Positions 8,219 through 17,800 of a DNA stretch of 64,000 nucleotides are shown here, piece by piece (the first letter of the stretch is position 1; each line of letters begins with the position of its first letter). Below the pieces are notes generated by a model. That model did no database searches. It saw only the letters and a program-made list of their open reading frames with translations, and was not told the origin of the DNA. The translations under genes and the position numbers were made by a program. Source of the stretch: an uncultured Lachnospiraceae bacterium (GTDB lineage: Bacteria > Bacillota > Clostridia > Lachnospirales > Lachnospiraceae). The DNA lies in NCBI GenBank assembly GCA_910578555.1, contig CAJTPS010000018.1, forward strand, positions 13,331 to 77,330, given 5' to 3'.

Positions 8219-8734
8219 ATGGCAGAAGCAAATTGGTATGTTGTTCATACTTATTCCGGATATGAGAATAAGGTAAAAGCCAACATTGAGAAGACTATTG
8301 AGAACAGACATCTGGAGGAAGAGATTCTGGAAGTCAGAGTGCCTATGCAGGAAGTCATGGAGATGAAGAACGGCGCGCGCAAGACGGTTCAGAAGAAGAT
8401 GTTTCCCGGCTATGTTCTGATCAATATGATCATGAATGACGATACATGGTATGTCGTGAGAAATACAAGAGGCGTCACGGGATTTGTCGGACCGGGAAGC
8501 AAGCCTGTACCGCTCACGGAAGCGGAGATGAAGCCTCTCGGCATCAAGATGGAGAATGTGAGCGTCGATTTCGCAGAAGGTGATACCATCGCGGTGGTTG
8601 CCGGTGTCTGGAAAGATACGATCGGCGTTGTTCAAAGAATCGACTTCGGTAAGCAGGTCGCTACGATCAATGTTGAACTTTTCGGCAGAGAGACGCCTGT
8701 GGAGATCGGTTTCGCAGAAGTCAGAAAAATGTAA
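8219..8734 (+). CDS. nusG: Transcription termination/antitermination factor NusG
   Basis: The 171-residue protein has the NusG N-terminal domain (WYVVHTYSGYENKVKANIEK, PGYVLINMIMNDDTWYVVRN, GFVGPGSKPVPL) and a C-terminal KOW domain (FAEGDTIAVVAGVWKDTIGVV). It binds the RNA polymerase clamp and links transcription to translation or Rho. ATG 8219 is preceded by GTGGAGGG; the in-frame GTG at 8207 lies within that ribosome binding site. It sits downstream of secE and upstream of the L11 operon. Confidence 0.97.
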   Translation: MAEANWYVVHTYSGYENKVKANIEKTIENRHLEEEILEVRVPMQEVMEMKNGARKTVQKKMFPGYVLINMIMNDDTWYVVRNTRGVTGFVGPGSKPVPLTEAEMKPLGIKMENVSVDFAEGDTIAVVAGVWKDTIGVVQRIDFGKQVATINVELFGRETPVEIGFAEVRKM

Positions 8735-8890
8735 TTGATATTTATTCCGCTCCGGCGGATTAGATATATTGTGGGAGCATCACTTCGTCTGCGAAGAAGT
8801 GACAATAATTTACTGACGTAAATTATTGTGCGTTGAGCATGACTGAGAAGTATGGTGTGCCCGTACCACATTATTTTAGGAGGTGCCATT
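8735..8890 (+). promoter_or_regulatory. nusG-rplK leader with two hairpins
   Basis: Two stem-loops lie in this 156-bp gap: one around 8781-8801 with CTTCG/CGAAG arms, and a perfect 11-bp stem at 8803-8813/8818-8828 with loop TGAC. Neither has a T-tract. In many bacteria L1 represses its own L11-L1 mRNA through a leader structure; these hairpins are candidates, but I cannot identify a definite L1 site. Confidence 0.45.
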
Positions 8891-9316
8891 ATGGCAAAGA
8901 AAGTAGAAGGATATATTAAGTTACAGATTCCTGCCGGCAAAGCTACACCGGCGCCGCCGGTTGGTCCCGCACTCGGACAGCACGGCGTAAACATCGTTGA
9001 ATTTACAAAACAGTTCAACGCAAGAACAGCCGATAAAGGTGATGTGATCATCCCGGTTGTTATTACGGTTTATGCAGACAGAAGTTTTAGTTTCATCACA
9101 AAGACTCCCCCTGCAGCAGTTCTTTTAAAGAAAGCATGCAACATTAAATCCGGTTCCGCAGTTCCGAATAAGACGAAGGTTGCTACGATCTCCAAGGCAA
9201 AATTACAGGAGATCGCTGAGACAAAGATGCCTGATCTTAACGCTGCAAGCCTGGAAGCAGCTATGAGCATGATTGCCGGAACTGCCAGAAGCATGGGCAT
9301 CACAGTAGAAGAGTAA
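8891..9316 (+). CDS. rplK: 50S ribosomal protein L11
   Basis: The 141-residue length and sequence (KLQIPAGKATPAPPVGPALG, then GVNIVEFTKQFN and KTPPAAVLLKKA) are those of L11, the protein of the GTPase-associated centre on 23S rRNA. It contacts EF-G and RelA. ATG 8891 has TTTTAGGAGGTG upstream; an in-frame ATG at 8852 would add 13 residues not found in the family. It is followed 13 bp later by rplA. Confidence 0.98.
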   Translation: MAKKVEGYIKLQIPAGKATPAPPVGPALGQHGVNIVEFTKQFNARTADKGDVIIPVVITVYADRSFSFITKTPPAAVLLKKACNIKSGSAVPNKTKVATISKAKLQEIAETKMPDLNAASLEAAMSMIAGTARSMGITVEE

Positions 9317-9329
9317 TGGAGGATTTGAC

Positions 9330-10019
9330 ATGAAACATGGTAAAAAGTATGCAGAAGCGGCTAAGCTCGTAGACCGTATGGTTCAGTACGATACGGCGGA
9401 AGCAATCGCTCTGGTTAAAAAGACAGCAACAGCTAAATTTGATGAGACGATAGAAGTGCATATTAAGACTGGATGTGACGGACGTCATGCGGAGCAGCAG
9501 GTCCGCGGTGCCGTTGTACTTCCGAACGGAACAGGTAAGACTGTCAGAGTACTGGTATTTGCGAAAGGTGATAAGGTGGCTGAGGCGGAAGCGGCAGGCG
9601 CTGATCACGTAGGTGGTGAAGAACTGATTCCGAGAATCCAGAATGACGGATGGCTTGATTTTGACGTAGTCGTTGCGACACCGGATATGATGGGCGTTGT
9701 AGGACGTCTCGGTAAGGTGCTGGGACCGAAAGGACTTATGCCTAATCCGAAGGCAGGTACGGTAACGATGGATGTTACCAAGGCTGTCAACGATATCAAA
9801 GCAGGTAAGATCGAGTACAGACTGGATAAAGCGAATATCATTCATGTTCCGGTTGGCAAGGCTTCCTTTGATGAGGCGAAGATTCAGGAGAACTTTGACG
9901 CACTGATGGAGGCGATTGTAAAGGCGAAACCGTCGGCACTCAAGGGTCAGTATTTAAGAAGCATCACACTGGCAACCACGATGGGACCGGGTGTGAAGGT
10001 AAACACGGCGAAATACTAA
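9330..10019 (+). CDS. rplA: 50S ribosomal protein L1
   Basis: The 229-residue product matches L1: KYAEAAKLVDRMVQYDTAEA at the N-terminus, the central GGEELIPRIQNDGWLDFDV, and the signature VGRLGKVLGPKGLMPNPKAG (about residues 123-142). L1 forms the mobile stalk of the 50S subunit at the E site and is also a translational repressor of its operon in other bacteria. The gene ends the rplK-rplA pair and is followed by a strong terminator at 10064. Confidence 0.98.
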   Translation: MKHGKKYAEAAKLVDRMVQYDTAEAIALVKKTATAKFDETIEVHIKTGCDGRHAEQQVRGAVVLPNGTGKTVRVLVFAKGDKVAEAEAAGADHVGGEELIPRIQNDGWLDFDVVVATPDMMGVVGRLGKVLGPKGLMPNPKAGTVTMDVTKAVNDIKAGKIEYRLDKANIIHVPVGKASFDEAKIQENFDALMEAIVKAKPSALKGQYLRSITLATTMGPGVKVNTAKY

Positions 10020-10063
10020 TCAACCGGTTTAGAGCCGTAACAGATGAATCAAGAAGTAAGAGG

Positions 10064-10089
10064 GCAGCACAGATTGTGCTGCTCTTTTT
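10064..10089 (+). terminator. Terminator of the rplK-rplA operon
   Basis: GCAGCACA and TGTGCTGC form an 8-bp stem with a GAT loop, followed by TCTTTTT. The first 87-bp repeat starts immediately after it. Confidence 0.85.
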
Positions 10090-10090
10090 G

Positions 10091-10314
10091 GAGAATGCGG
10101 AGCATTCTCTGAATCGAGTGCGCCGGCACTCGATATGTGTTGGAAAGAGGAAAAAGCAACAGTGTAGATCATTTAGGGAGAATGCGGAGCATTCTCTGAA
10201 TCGAGTGCGCCGGCACTCGATATGTGTTGGAAAGAGGAAAAAGCAACAGTGTAGATCATTTAGGGAGAATGCGGAGCATTCTCTGAATCGAGTGCGCCGG
10301 CACTCGATTTGTGT
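10091..10314. repeat. Three direct 87-bp repeats, each with two hairpins
   Basis: Near-identical units start at 10091, 10178 and 10265 (period 87; the third is cut after about 50 bp). Each contains a stem of GAGAATGC/GCATTCTC with loop GGA, and a second stem of ATCGAGTGC/GCACTCGAT with loop GCCG. The rest (GGAAAGAGGAAAAAGCAACA and following bases) is unstructured. Near-identity implies recent duplication. An open frame across the array (10076-10366) merely reflects the period of 87 = 29 codons. In the third copy the end changes into GTGTTATAAT, supplying a -10-like box for the next gene. Confidence 0.9.
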
Positions 10315-10326
10315 TATAATAGGAAC

Positions 10327-11628
10327 ATGGGCAAAAAGAGGAGAAGAAAGAAGCAAAATCGAATAAGCATAGGGCACCATTTTATGAAGCCCTTTATCTT
10401 GACGTTCAGTATGGTGGTGCTGGCCGGCGTTGCCGGAATCGCGGCGTACCAGTGGATCGTAGAGCCCGCCAGACCGGAAAGTACCAGCCATTTTCAAGTG
10501 TCAGTGGATCATCTGGATACGACAGGAAAATCCGTGCAGGAGGCTGAAGCGGAAACGGAGGCGCAGACACAGGCGCGGATTGACGAGATTGTGAGTGTCA
10601 ACGATAAGTACGGCGATGTGCTGAATGATCCCGAATATATGGTGGAGAATAACATCTACGCGAAGGAGGCGGCAGACCCCGAACGGGTAACGATCACTTT
10701 TGCGGGTGATATTCTGTTTGATGAAAATTATGCGATCATGACCAGGGTGGCAGGCAACGGTGATATAACCAACGGTTTCTCACCGGATCTGATCGAAGAA
10801 ATGAAGAGCGCCGATATCATGATGCTTAATAATGAGTTCCCTTATTCGGACGGCGGAACGCCTCTGGAGGAAAAACAATTTACGTTTCGCGCCAGACCGG
10901 CGACGGTGTCGTATCTGAACGATCTGGGGGTGGATATCGTATCGCTGGCCAATAATCATGCTTATGATTACGGAGAGAGCGCTTTCCTTGATACGATGTC
11001 AATTCTGGAGTCGGCGGGCATAATCTACGTAGGCGCCGGATGCAATCTGCAGGAGGCACGCAGGCCGGTCTACTATATTATGAATAATATAAAGATCGCG
11101 ATCGTGTCGGCGACGCAGATCGAGCGGCTGGATCATCCGGACACGAAAGGGGCAACGGATGTTTCGGCGGGGGTATTCCGGTGCTGGAACGGCGACAATC
11201 TGCTGGAGACGATACGGGAAGCGAAGGCAAACAGCGACTTTGTGATCGCGTACATACATTGGGGTACTGAGAATGAGACGCAGATCGACTGGGCGCAGGA
11301 GAAACAGGCGCCGGAGATCGCAGCCGCAGGCGCGGATCTGATCATTGGTTCCCATCCGCACTGTCTGCAGCCTATCGGCAGCGTGCAGGGCGTGCCGGTA
11401 GTCTACAGTCTGGGTAATTTCTGGTTCAACTCTAAGACCGTGGATACCGGAATGTTCAAGGTGACGCTTGATGAGAGCGGACTGCTGAGTTGCCAGTTTC
11501 TTCCGTGTCTGCAACAGGGTTGCAGGACGGAACTTCTACAGGGTGAGGAGAAACTGAGAGTGCTGAATGATTTGCGGAATATGTCCGCGGGTGTGCGGAT
11601 AGATGATGAGGGGTACGTGACCTGGTAA
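10327..11628 (+). CDS. CapA-family (poly-gamma-glutamate synthesis/metallophosphatase-like) membrane-anchored protein
   Basis: About 433 residues. The N-terminus is basic (MGKKRRRKKQNR) followed by a membrane helix (PFILTFSMVVLAGVAGIAAY), so the body is probably outside the membrane. The catalytic-type region has the CapA motifs in order: TFAGDILFD, MLNNEFPY, SLANNHAYDYG, YIHWGTE, IIGSHPHCLQP and VYSLGNFWFN. CapA/PgsA proteins take part in poly-gamma-glutamate export or act as calcineurin-like hydrolases; no capB or capC is nearby, so the substrate is unknown. The start is uncertain: ATG 10327 (weak AGGA) or ATG 10384. If TATAAT at 10315-10320 is the promoter, the first ATG would be almost leaderless. 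Confidence 0.8.
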   Translation: MGKKRRRKKQNRISIGHHFMKPFILTFSMVVLAGVAGIAAYQWIVEPARPESTSHFQVSVDHLDTTGKSVQEAEAETEAQTQARIDEIVSVNDKYGDVLNDPEYMVENNIYAKEAADPERVTITFAGDILFDENYAIMTRVAGNGDITNGFSPDLIEEMKSADIMMLNNEFPYSDGGTPLEEKQFTFRARPATVSYLNDLGVDIVSLANNHAYDYGESAFLDTMSILESAGIIYVGAGCNLQEARRPVYYIMNNIKIAIVSATQIERLDHPDTKGATDVSAGVFRCWNGDNLLETIREAKANSDFVIAYIHWGTENETQIDWAQEKQAPEIAAAGADLIIGSHPHCLQPIGSVQGVPVVYSLGNFWFNSKTVDTGMFKVTLDESGLLSCQFLPCLQQGCRTELLQGEEKLRVLNDLRNMSAGVRIDDEGYVTW

Positions 11629-11774
11629 TATAAGAGGAGTGCGTACCTCCTTCCGTATGAGAAAGAAAATTGCGAAAAAAAGATTTTTTGAAACTTTTCG
11701 GGCATGTGATTCGTATTTATAGTAAAACATGAAGCGAGGGGCAAAAAGCGGAGGCTCCTGAACGGGGGATTAGT

Positions 11775-13100
11775 ATGAATATCAGTCAGAACCAATACGG
11801 ACCAAGGGTAGGATACTGCACGGAATATGCCGGAAATCGTGCCGGGAGCCGTGCAGAGAAGGAAGAAAACGCAGGCTTTGTAAACAGTCTCGAGGAAAAG
11901 CAGAAGGAAGCGGCGGGGAATGTAGAGGACAGAGAAAGCGCAAAAGACAGTGATCAGGATAAGACCGGCGAAGAGAAGTCTTATCGGGAACAGATCTTAG
12001 AGAAGATGGAAGAGATGGCGCAGAACATCAAGAAGGGCACGATACAGCCGAAGTTCAAGATCGGCGCGCAAGAGTACACCGTCAAGGAATGGGAGAAGCT
12101 TCTGGAGAAATTTGACGCCGCAGAGGAAGCGCTCCGGGAGGCGGTGGAAGAGCAGATCGAGGAGATCAAGAAGCAGGCGGAGCAGGAGGCGATCAGGAGA
12201 GAAGCTTTAAGCGGCATGCATGATCCGAAGAAAATGGCATATGTGTCAGAAACGACGAAAACGTACACTGTGCCTGACGTGACAGGCGTGTCGGCACAGT
12301 CGTCCGCAGGCGCGGCGGGAACAGATACCGGTAAGACGGACGGGATCGGCGATGAGGCGGCGGCAGCACTTTTGACGGATGAGATCACGAAGTGCAGTTA
12401 TCCGACCGGAAACCCGGAGCAGAAGCATTGGTATATCACCTGCTACGGGCAGGACGGGATATCATGCAAGGAAGCGTACTATGACGGGACGAGATGGGTC
12501 AACAAGGATCTGTGGAGCCTGTCTTATACTGAGAAGGGGCAGTATGAGAAAGTCATGGCATTTCTGCGCCGGTTTCCACAGGATGCGAATCTGCGGTTTG
12601 CAGCCCATGAGAACTTCTGGAAGGATTTCCTTGCGGACAAGATCAACGAGGACGAATTTGTTGCTTTCTTTGAGACAACGAAAGACGGCGTGCCGGATTA
12701 TACTTATGAGAAGGACGGCTCTACGTATATAGATGAAGATAAAGTCAAGTTCGCAAAATATATGAATAATTTTGGTGCCCACATGTACACGCGGGAAGAG
12801 ATGGAATTGATTCAGCGGGGGATTATCAACGAGAACAGGAAGAAACTGACACCTCTGTCGGATGAGGGCGGCAAGATGACGATTCCGGAGGGGACCGGTG
12901 CGCATAAGGATTCAGAAGAGGATGATATCGAGACGAAACTCGTGACCAAGCCGGACGGTTCTACCGTACTGCAGATCAAGACCGCCTACGGCGTGATGGA
13001 ACTGGAAGTCACGCAGGCGCAGAAGTTCGGGCTGCTGGTTGATGTCGGGAGAAACAGTGCCGACGCTGACAATATTTCAGTCCAGGAAGCGTGCTCATAG
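11775..13100 (+). CDS. Hypothetical protein, charged, with internal coiled coil
   Basis: I do not recognise this 441-residue protein. It has no signal peptide or membrane segment. Residues about 25-150 are highly charged and helical, with a likely coiled coil (EKFDAAEEALREAVEEQIEE). The middle has a more ordered part (HWYITCYGQDGISCKEAYYD, GTRWVNKDLWSLSYTEKGQY) and the C-terminus is beta-like (TKPDGSTVLQIKTAYGVMEL). ATG 11775 is preceded by CGGGGGATTAGT. It stands alone between the CapA-like gene and the L10 leader. The N-terminus MNISQNQYGPRVGYCTEYA resembles small Lachnospiraceae proteins of unknown function. A cytoplasmic or exported structural role cannot be decided. Confidence 0.7.
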   Translation: MNISQNQYGPRVGYCTEYAGNRAGSRAEKEENAGFVNSLEEKQKEAAGNVEDRESAKDSDQDKTGEEKSYREQILEKMEEMAQNIKKGTIQPKFKIGAQEYTVKEWEKLLEKFDAAEEALREAVEEQIEEIKKQAEQEAIRREALSGMHDPKKMAYVSETTKTYTVPDVTGVSAQSSAGAAGTDTGKTDGIGDEAAAALLTDEITKCSYPTGNPEQKHWYITCYGQDGISCKEAYYDGTRWVNKDLWSLSYTEKGQYEKVMAFLRRFPQDANLRFAAHENFWKDFLADKINEDEFVAFFETTKDGVPDYTYEKDGSTYIDEDKVKFAKYMNNFGAHMYTREEMELIQRGIINENRKKLTPLSDEGGKMTIPEGTGAHKDSEEDDIETKLVTKPDGSTVLQIKTAYGVMELEVTQAQKFGLLVDVGRNSADADNISVQEACS

Positions 13101-13208
13101 CAGAGCAGATGTACTCATTCATGCAAGCATGATTCGTACATCCATGATTCGTACATCTTATCAGCTATGGCTGCTGATGTCGGGCTGCTGATGTCAGAAA
13201 ATTCACAC
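13101..13208. other. Intergenic segment with short tandem duplications
   Basis: ATGATTCGTACATC occurs twice at about 15-bp spacing near 13130-13160, and GGCTGCTGATGTC twice near 13168-13194. GATGTAC/GTACATC can pair around the first pair. It may form the 3' end of the preceding transcript, but no T-tract is present. Confidence 0.4.
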
Positions 13209-13237
13209 TTGACAGCAGCAGCACCATATGCTATAGT
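13209..13237 (+). promoter_or_regulatory. Promoter of the rplJ-rplL operon
   Basis: TTGACA (13209-13214), a 17-bp spacer and TATAGT (13232-13237) place transcription start near 13244, just ahead of the L10 leader. Confidence 0.8.
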
Positions 13238-13243
13238 TGTCAA

Positions 13244-13365
13244 GGTTGTAATGACCATGCCGAAGACAGTAGGTGCCGTATTGACGGCGTAAGCAGACCG
13301 CCTACCGAGGAGAAGAGTCAGTTTGTATAATCACTCCTTCCTGTCTTTAGGAAGGAGTTTTTTGA
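13244..13365 (+). ncRNA. Ribosomal protein L10 leader with attenuator
   Basis: The segment before rplJ has the features of the L10 leader found upstream of rplJL in Firmicutes: GACCATGCCGAAGACAGTAG, then GGTGCCGTATTGACGGC and GCAGACCGCCTACCGAGG, ending in a terminator hairpin ACTCCTTCC/GGAAGGAGT (13333-13341/13350-13358) followed by TTTTTTG. In this family L10(L12)4 binds the leader and controls attenuation. The assignment is by recognition of the conserved strings and position. Confidence 0.85.
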
Positions 13366-13409
13366 TATAAGACTCCTTTCGGCGTAAAATCTATAAGGAG
13401 GTAAATGTA

Positions 13410-14042
13410 ATGGCAAAAGTCGAACTCAAAAAACCTATTGTAGAAGAGATCGCGGCTTCCGTGCAGGGCGCACAGTCGGTTGTACTGGTCGATTACCGTG
13501 GACTTACGGTGGAGCAGGACACAGAACTTCGTAAACAGCTTCGTGAAGCAGGGATCACTTACAAGGTTTACAAGAACACAATGATGAATTTTGCATTCAA
13601 GGGTACAGATTTCGAGTCACTGACTCCCTATCTGGCAGGTCCGAGCGCAGTAGCTATCTCTACTGAGGATGCGACGGCACCGGCAAGAATCTTATGCAAA
13701 TTCGCGAAGACGGCAAATGCTCTTGAAGTCAAGGGCGGCGTTGTGGAAGGTGTGGCTTACGATGCTAAGGGAATCGAGGACATCTCGAAGATTCCGTCCA
13801 GAGAAGAACTGCTTTCCAAGCTGCTTGGAAGCATCCAGTCTCCGATCACCAACTTTGCACGTGTTATGAAGCAGCTGGCAGAAAAAGGCGGCGCTTCCGA
13901 GTGTGCGGCAGAAGCTGCACCGGCAGCAGAAGCGCCTGCTGAGGAAACACCTGTAGCAGAGGCAGCGCCTGCAGCAGAAGCACCCGCTGAAGCAGCGGCA
14001 GAGGCACCTGCAGAAGCAACAGAAGCGCCTGCGGCAGAATAA
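13410..14042 (+). CDS. rplJ: 50S ribosomal protein L10 with Ala/Glu-rich C-terminal extension
   Basis: Residues 1-170 are a standard L10 (IVEEIAASVQGAQSVVLVDY, RGLTVEQDTELRKQLREAGI, YKVYKNTMMNFAF, GSIQSPITNFARVMKQLAEK), which anchors L7/L12 dimers on the ribosome stalk. Most L10 proteins end here. This one continues for about 40 residues of low-complexity Ala/Glu/Pro built from repeats of APAEAP and EAAPAAEAPAE. The tail follows the L12-binding helix and is acidic; its effect is unknown. The gene follows the L10 leader with AAGGAGGTAAATGTA before ATG. rplL follows after 151 bp. Confidence 0.97.
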   Translation: MAKVELKKPIVEEIAASVQGAQSVVLVDYRGLTVEQDTELRKQLREAGITYKVYKNTMMNFAFKGTDFESLTPYLAGPSAVAISTEDATAPARILCKFAKTANALEVKGGVVEGVAYDAKGIEDISKIPSREELLSKLLGSIQSPITNFARVMKQLAEKGGASECAAEAAPAAEAPAEETPVAEAAPAAEAPAEAAAEAPAEATEAPAAE

Positions 14043-14193
14043 CAGATTGAGCGCTGTTTAATCGCGAGAGTTGTTCAATTGCGAGCGCTGCTCGATTGCA
14101 AGATTTGTTTTGCTCACTCGAAATCAGGGCGGAACACGAAACAGAAGTTACAGTTTCTATTACAATAAACAAAAATAACGGAGGTAAACAGTA

Positions 14194-14574
14194 ATGGCAA
14201 AATTATCTACTCAGGAATTAATCGATGCGATCAAAGAGTTGACAGTATTAGAATTAAATGATTTAGTAAAAGCATGTGAAGAAGAGTTCGGCGTATCTGC
14301 AGCAGCAGGCGTTGTTGTTGCAGCAGCAGGTGGTGACGCAGGCGCAGCTGCAGCAGAGGAGAAGACCGAATTTGATGTAGAGCTGACAGAGGTTGGTCCT
14401 AACAAGGTTAAAGTAATCAAGGTTGTTCGTGAAGCAACCGGTCTTGGTCTGAAAGAAGCAAAAGACCTGGTTGATTCCGCTCCGAAGGTACTCAAAGAGG
14501 CTGCTTCCAAGGAAGAGGCTGATGATATCAAGGCTAAGTTAGAGGCTGAAGGCGCTAAGGTTACCCTGAAATAA
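14194..14574 (+). CDS. rplL: 50S ribosomal protein L7/L12
   Basis: The 126-residue protein has the N-terminal dimerisation helix region (STQELIDAIKELTVLELNDL), an Ala/Gly-rich hinge (SAAAGVVVAAAGGDAGAAAA) and the conserved C-terminal domain (KTEFDVELTEVGPNKVKVIK, GLGLKEAKDLVDSAP). It is the multi-copy stalk protein that recruits translation factors. ATG 14194 follows AACGGAGGTAAACAGTA. Codons are strongly biased, as expected for a highly expressed gene. A terminator follows at 14600. Confidence 0.98.
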   Translation: MAKLSTQELIDAIKELTVLELNDLVKACEEEFGVSAAAGVVVAAAGGDAGAAAAEEKTEFDVELTEVGPNKVKVIKVVREATGLGLKEAKDLVDSAPKVLKEAASKEEADDIKAKLEAEGAKVTLK

Positions 14575-14599
14575 TTCGGGATACAATTTACGCAAAGAG

Positions 14600-14650
14600 A
14601 ACCGTTCATGTCAGGCATGCATACGCATTGTCGGCATGAACGGTTTTATG
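14600..14650 (+). terminator. Terminator after rplL
   Basis: AACCGTTCATG (14600-14610) pairs with CATGAACGGTT (14635-14645), followed by TTATG. The loop contains a secondary small stem. It separates rplJL from rpoBC, with a new promoter downstream. Confidence 0.75.
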
Positions 14651-14746
14651 CTTGTCTGCAGAAATAATTTACAGGTAAAAATCCGGCCATGCATAATCTT
14701 GTTTCGTATTTGGCCAAAAATCTCGTGAAAAGTCGCAAAATAATCA

Positions 14747-14775
14747 TTGACTCTCCAAAAAGTTTGTAGTAGAAT
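14747..14775 (+). promoter_or_regulatory. Promoter of rpoBC
   Basis: TTGACT (14747-14752), a 17-bp spacer and TAGAAT (14770-14775) lie about 90 bp before rpoB. Confidence 0.7.
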
Positions 14776-14867
14776 GGATAATGCACTATTGTGGTGTGGT
14801 ATGCTTATTTGCATTATAATTTTTAATCGATGAGCAATAAATCATAAAGAACGGGGTGAAATTGTCG

Positions 14868-17800
14868 ATGGAAAAGAACAGGATCCGTAAGACTGCCGCC
14901 GGCAGAAATACGCGTATGACCTATGCACGACAGAAGGAAGTTCTGGAAATGCCAAATTTGATCGAAGTCCAGAAGGACTCGTATCAATGGTTTCTGGATG
15001 AAGGCTTGAAGGAAGTCTTTGATGACATCTCTCCTATTTCAGACTATAGCGGACACTTAAGTCTGGAGTTTGTGGATTTCGAGTTGTGCGAGGATGATGT
15101 CAAGTATTCGATTGAGAAATGTAAGGAAAGAGATGCTACCTACGCGGCACCCCTTAAGGTTAAGGTCCGTCTGATCAATAAGGAGAAGGACGAGATCACG
15201 GAGCACGAGATCTTCATGGGAGATCTGCCTCTGATGACGGCTACGGGCACTTTTGTTATCAATGGTGCGGAGCGTGTTATTGTCAGCCAGTTGGTGCGTT
15301 CTCCCGGCATTTATTACGGAATCGGGCATGATAAGATCGGTAAGCGGCTGTTTTCTGCAACCGTGATTCCGAATCGCGGCGCATGGTTAGAGTACGAGAC
15401 GGACTCTAATGATGTGTTTTACGTGCGCGTTGACAGAACGAGAAAGGTTCCGATCACCGTGTTAATCCGCGCGCTCGGCATCGGTTCCAATGATGAGATC
15501 AGGGAACTGTTCGGCGATGAGCCGAAGATCGAGGCAAGTTTCGCCAAGGATACGGCAGAGAACTATCAGGAAGGTCTTCTGGAATTATATAAGAAGATAC
15601 GTCCCGGCGAGCCTCTTAGCGTGGAGAGCGCAGAGAGCCTGATCACCTCCATGTTTTTTGACCCCAGAAGATATGACCTTGCCAAGGTCGGCAGATATAA
15701 GTTTAATAAGAAATTAATGTTCAGAAACAGAATCAGACATCATATTCTGGCAGAGGATGTTGTGGATACGCTCACCGGTGAAGTACTGGCTAAAGCCGGC
15801 GATAAGGTTACCGCAGAGATGGCGGATGCGATCCAGAACGCGGCGGTGCCGGCTGTAATGATTCAGACAGAGGAGAAGAATGTCAGGGTTCTGTCCAACA
15901 TGATGGTGGATATCACGAATCATGTGGAGTGCAATCCGAAGGAACTGGGCATTACGGAACTGGTGTATTTCCCTGTGCTGCAACAGATTCTGCAGGAGTA
16001 CGGCGAGGACCCGGAGATGCTCGCCGAGGCGATTCAGAAGAATGTACATGAATTGATTCCGAAACATATTACAAAGGAAGATATCATTGCTTCTATTAAC
16101 TATAATATCCACCTGGAGTACGGCATCGGTAACGATGACGATATTGACCATCTGGGTAACAGACGTATTCGTGCGGTGGGAGAACTGCTGCAGAATCAGT
16201 ATCGTATCGGTCTGTCCAGACTGGAGAGAGTGGTTCGAGAGAGAATGACGACACACGATGCGGAGGAGATCTCCCCGCAGGTGCTGATCAATATTAAACC
16301 GGTACAGGCTGCTGTCAAGGAGTTCTTCGGTTCTTCGCAGCTGTCTCAGTTTATGGATCAGAACAATCCGCTTGGTGAACTGACGCATAAGAGACGTCTT
16401 TCCGCACTCGGACCGGGAGGTCTGTCCAGAGACAGGGCCGGATTTGAGGTTCGTGACGTACACTATACGCATTACGGCAGAATGTGTCCTATTGAGACGC
16501 CGGAAGGTCCGAACATCGGTCTGATCAATTCACTCGCATCCTATGCGAGAATCAATGAGTACGGATTTGTGGAGGCGCCTTACCGGGAGATCGATAAATC
16601 AGATCCGCAGAATCCTCGTGTAACCGACAGCGTTGTGTACATGACTGCGGACGAAGAGGATAACTACCATGTGGCACAGGCATCTGCGCCGCTTGACGAG
16701 AACGGCTATTTTACACGGAACAATGTTTCCGGACGTTATAAAGAAGAGACACAGGAATATCCGAAGACGATGTTTGATTATATGGATGTGTCGCCGAAGA
16801 TGGTCTTTTCCGTGGCAACGGCGCTCATTCCGTTTCTGCAGAACGACGATGCGAACCGTGCGCTGATGGGATCTAACATGCAGAGGCAGGCAGTGCCGCT
16901 TCTGTTTACGGAAGCGCCTGCAGTCGGTACCGGTATGGAACCGAAGGCGGCTGTGGACTCCGGCGTATGTGTGGTTGCAAAGAAAGCAGGTACGATCGAC
17001 TATGTATCATCCGACCTCATCAAGATGACTTATGATGACGGCGAGAAGGATGAATATCATCTGACCAAGTTCTCGAGAAGTAACCAGTCCAACTGCTACA
17101 ATCAGAAGCCCATCGTGTTTAAGGGGAATCATGTGGCGCAGGGCGAGGTGATCGCGGACGGTCCTTCTACGGACGGCGGTGAACTGGCGCTCGGTAAGAA
17201 TCCGCTGATCGGTTTTATGACGTGGGAAGGTTATAACTACGAGGATGCGGTACTTTTAAGTGAGAGACTTGTGCAGGAAGATGTCTATACTTCCGTGCAC
17301 ATTGAAGAATATGAGGCGGAGGCGCGTGACACAAAATTAGGACCGGAAGAAATTACAAGGGATGTGCCGGGCGTAGGCGATGACGCGCTCAAGGATCTGG
17401 ATGACAGAGGCATTATTCGGATCGGTGCGGAAGTCCGTGCCGGTGATATCCTGGTCGGTAAGGTTACGCCTAAGGGCGAGACGGAACTGACGGCGGAAGA
17501 GAGACTGCTGCGTGCGATCTTCGGTGAGAAAGCCAGAGAAGTGCGGGATACTTCCCTCAAGGTTCCGCACGGCGAATACGGTATTGTTGTGGACGCCAAG
17601 GTATTTACACGAGAGAACGGCGATGAACTGTCACCGGGCGTAAATCAGGCAGTTCGTATCTACATTGCACAGAAGAGAAAGATTTCCGTCGGTGATAAGA
17701 TGGCAGGCCGTCACGGTAACAAGGGTGTTGTTTCCCGCGTGCTTCCGGTGGAGGATATGCCTTATCTGCCCAACGGCAGACCGCTGGATATCGTGCTGAA

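Noticed and set aside
10091..10314. CRISPR array
   Set aside because: The copies are direct and contiguous with no variable spacers, and each unit folds into two hairpins; no cas genes nearby.
10076..10366. Open frame through the 87-bp repeats
   Set aside because: 87 is a multiple of 3, so a frame stays open through the copies; the peptide simply repeats and has no start signal.
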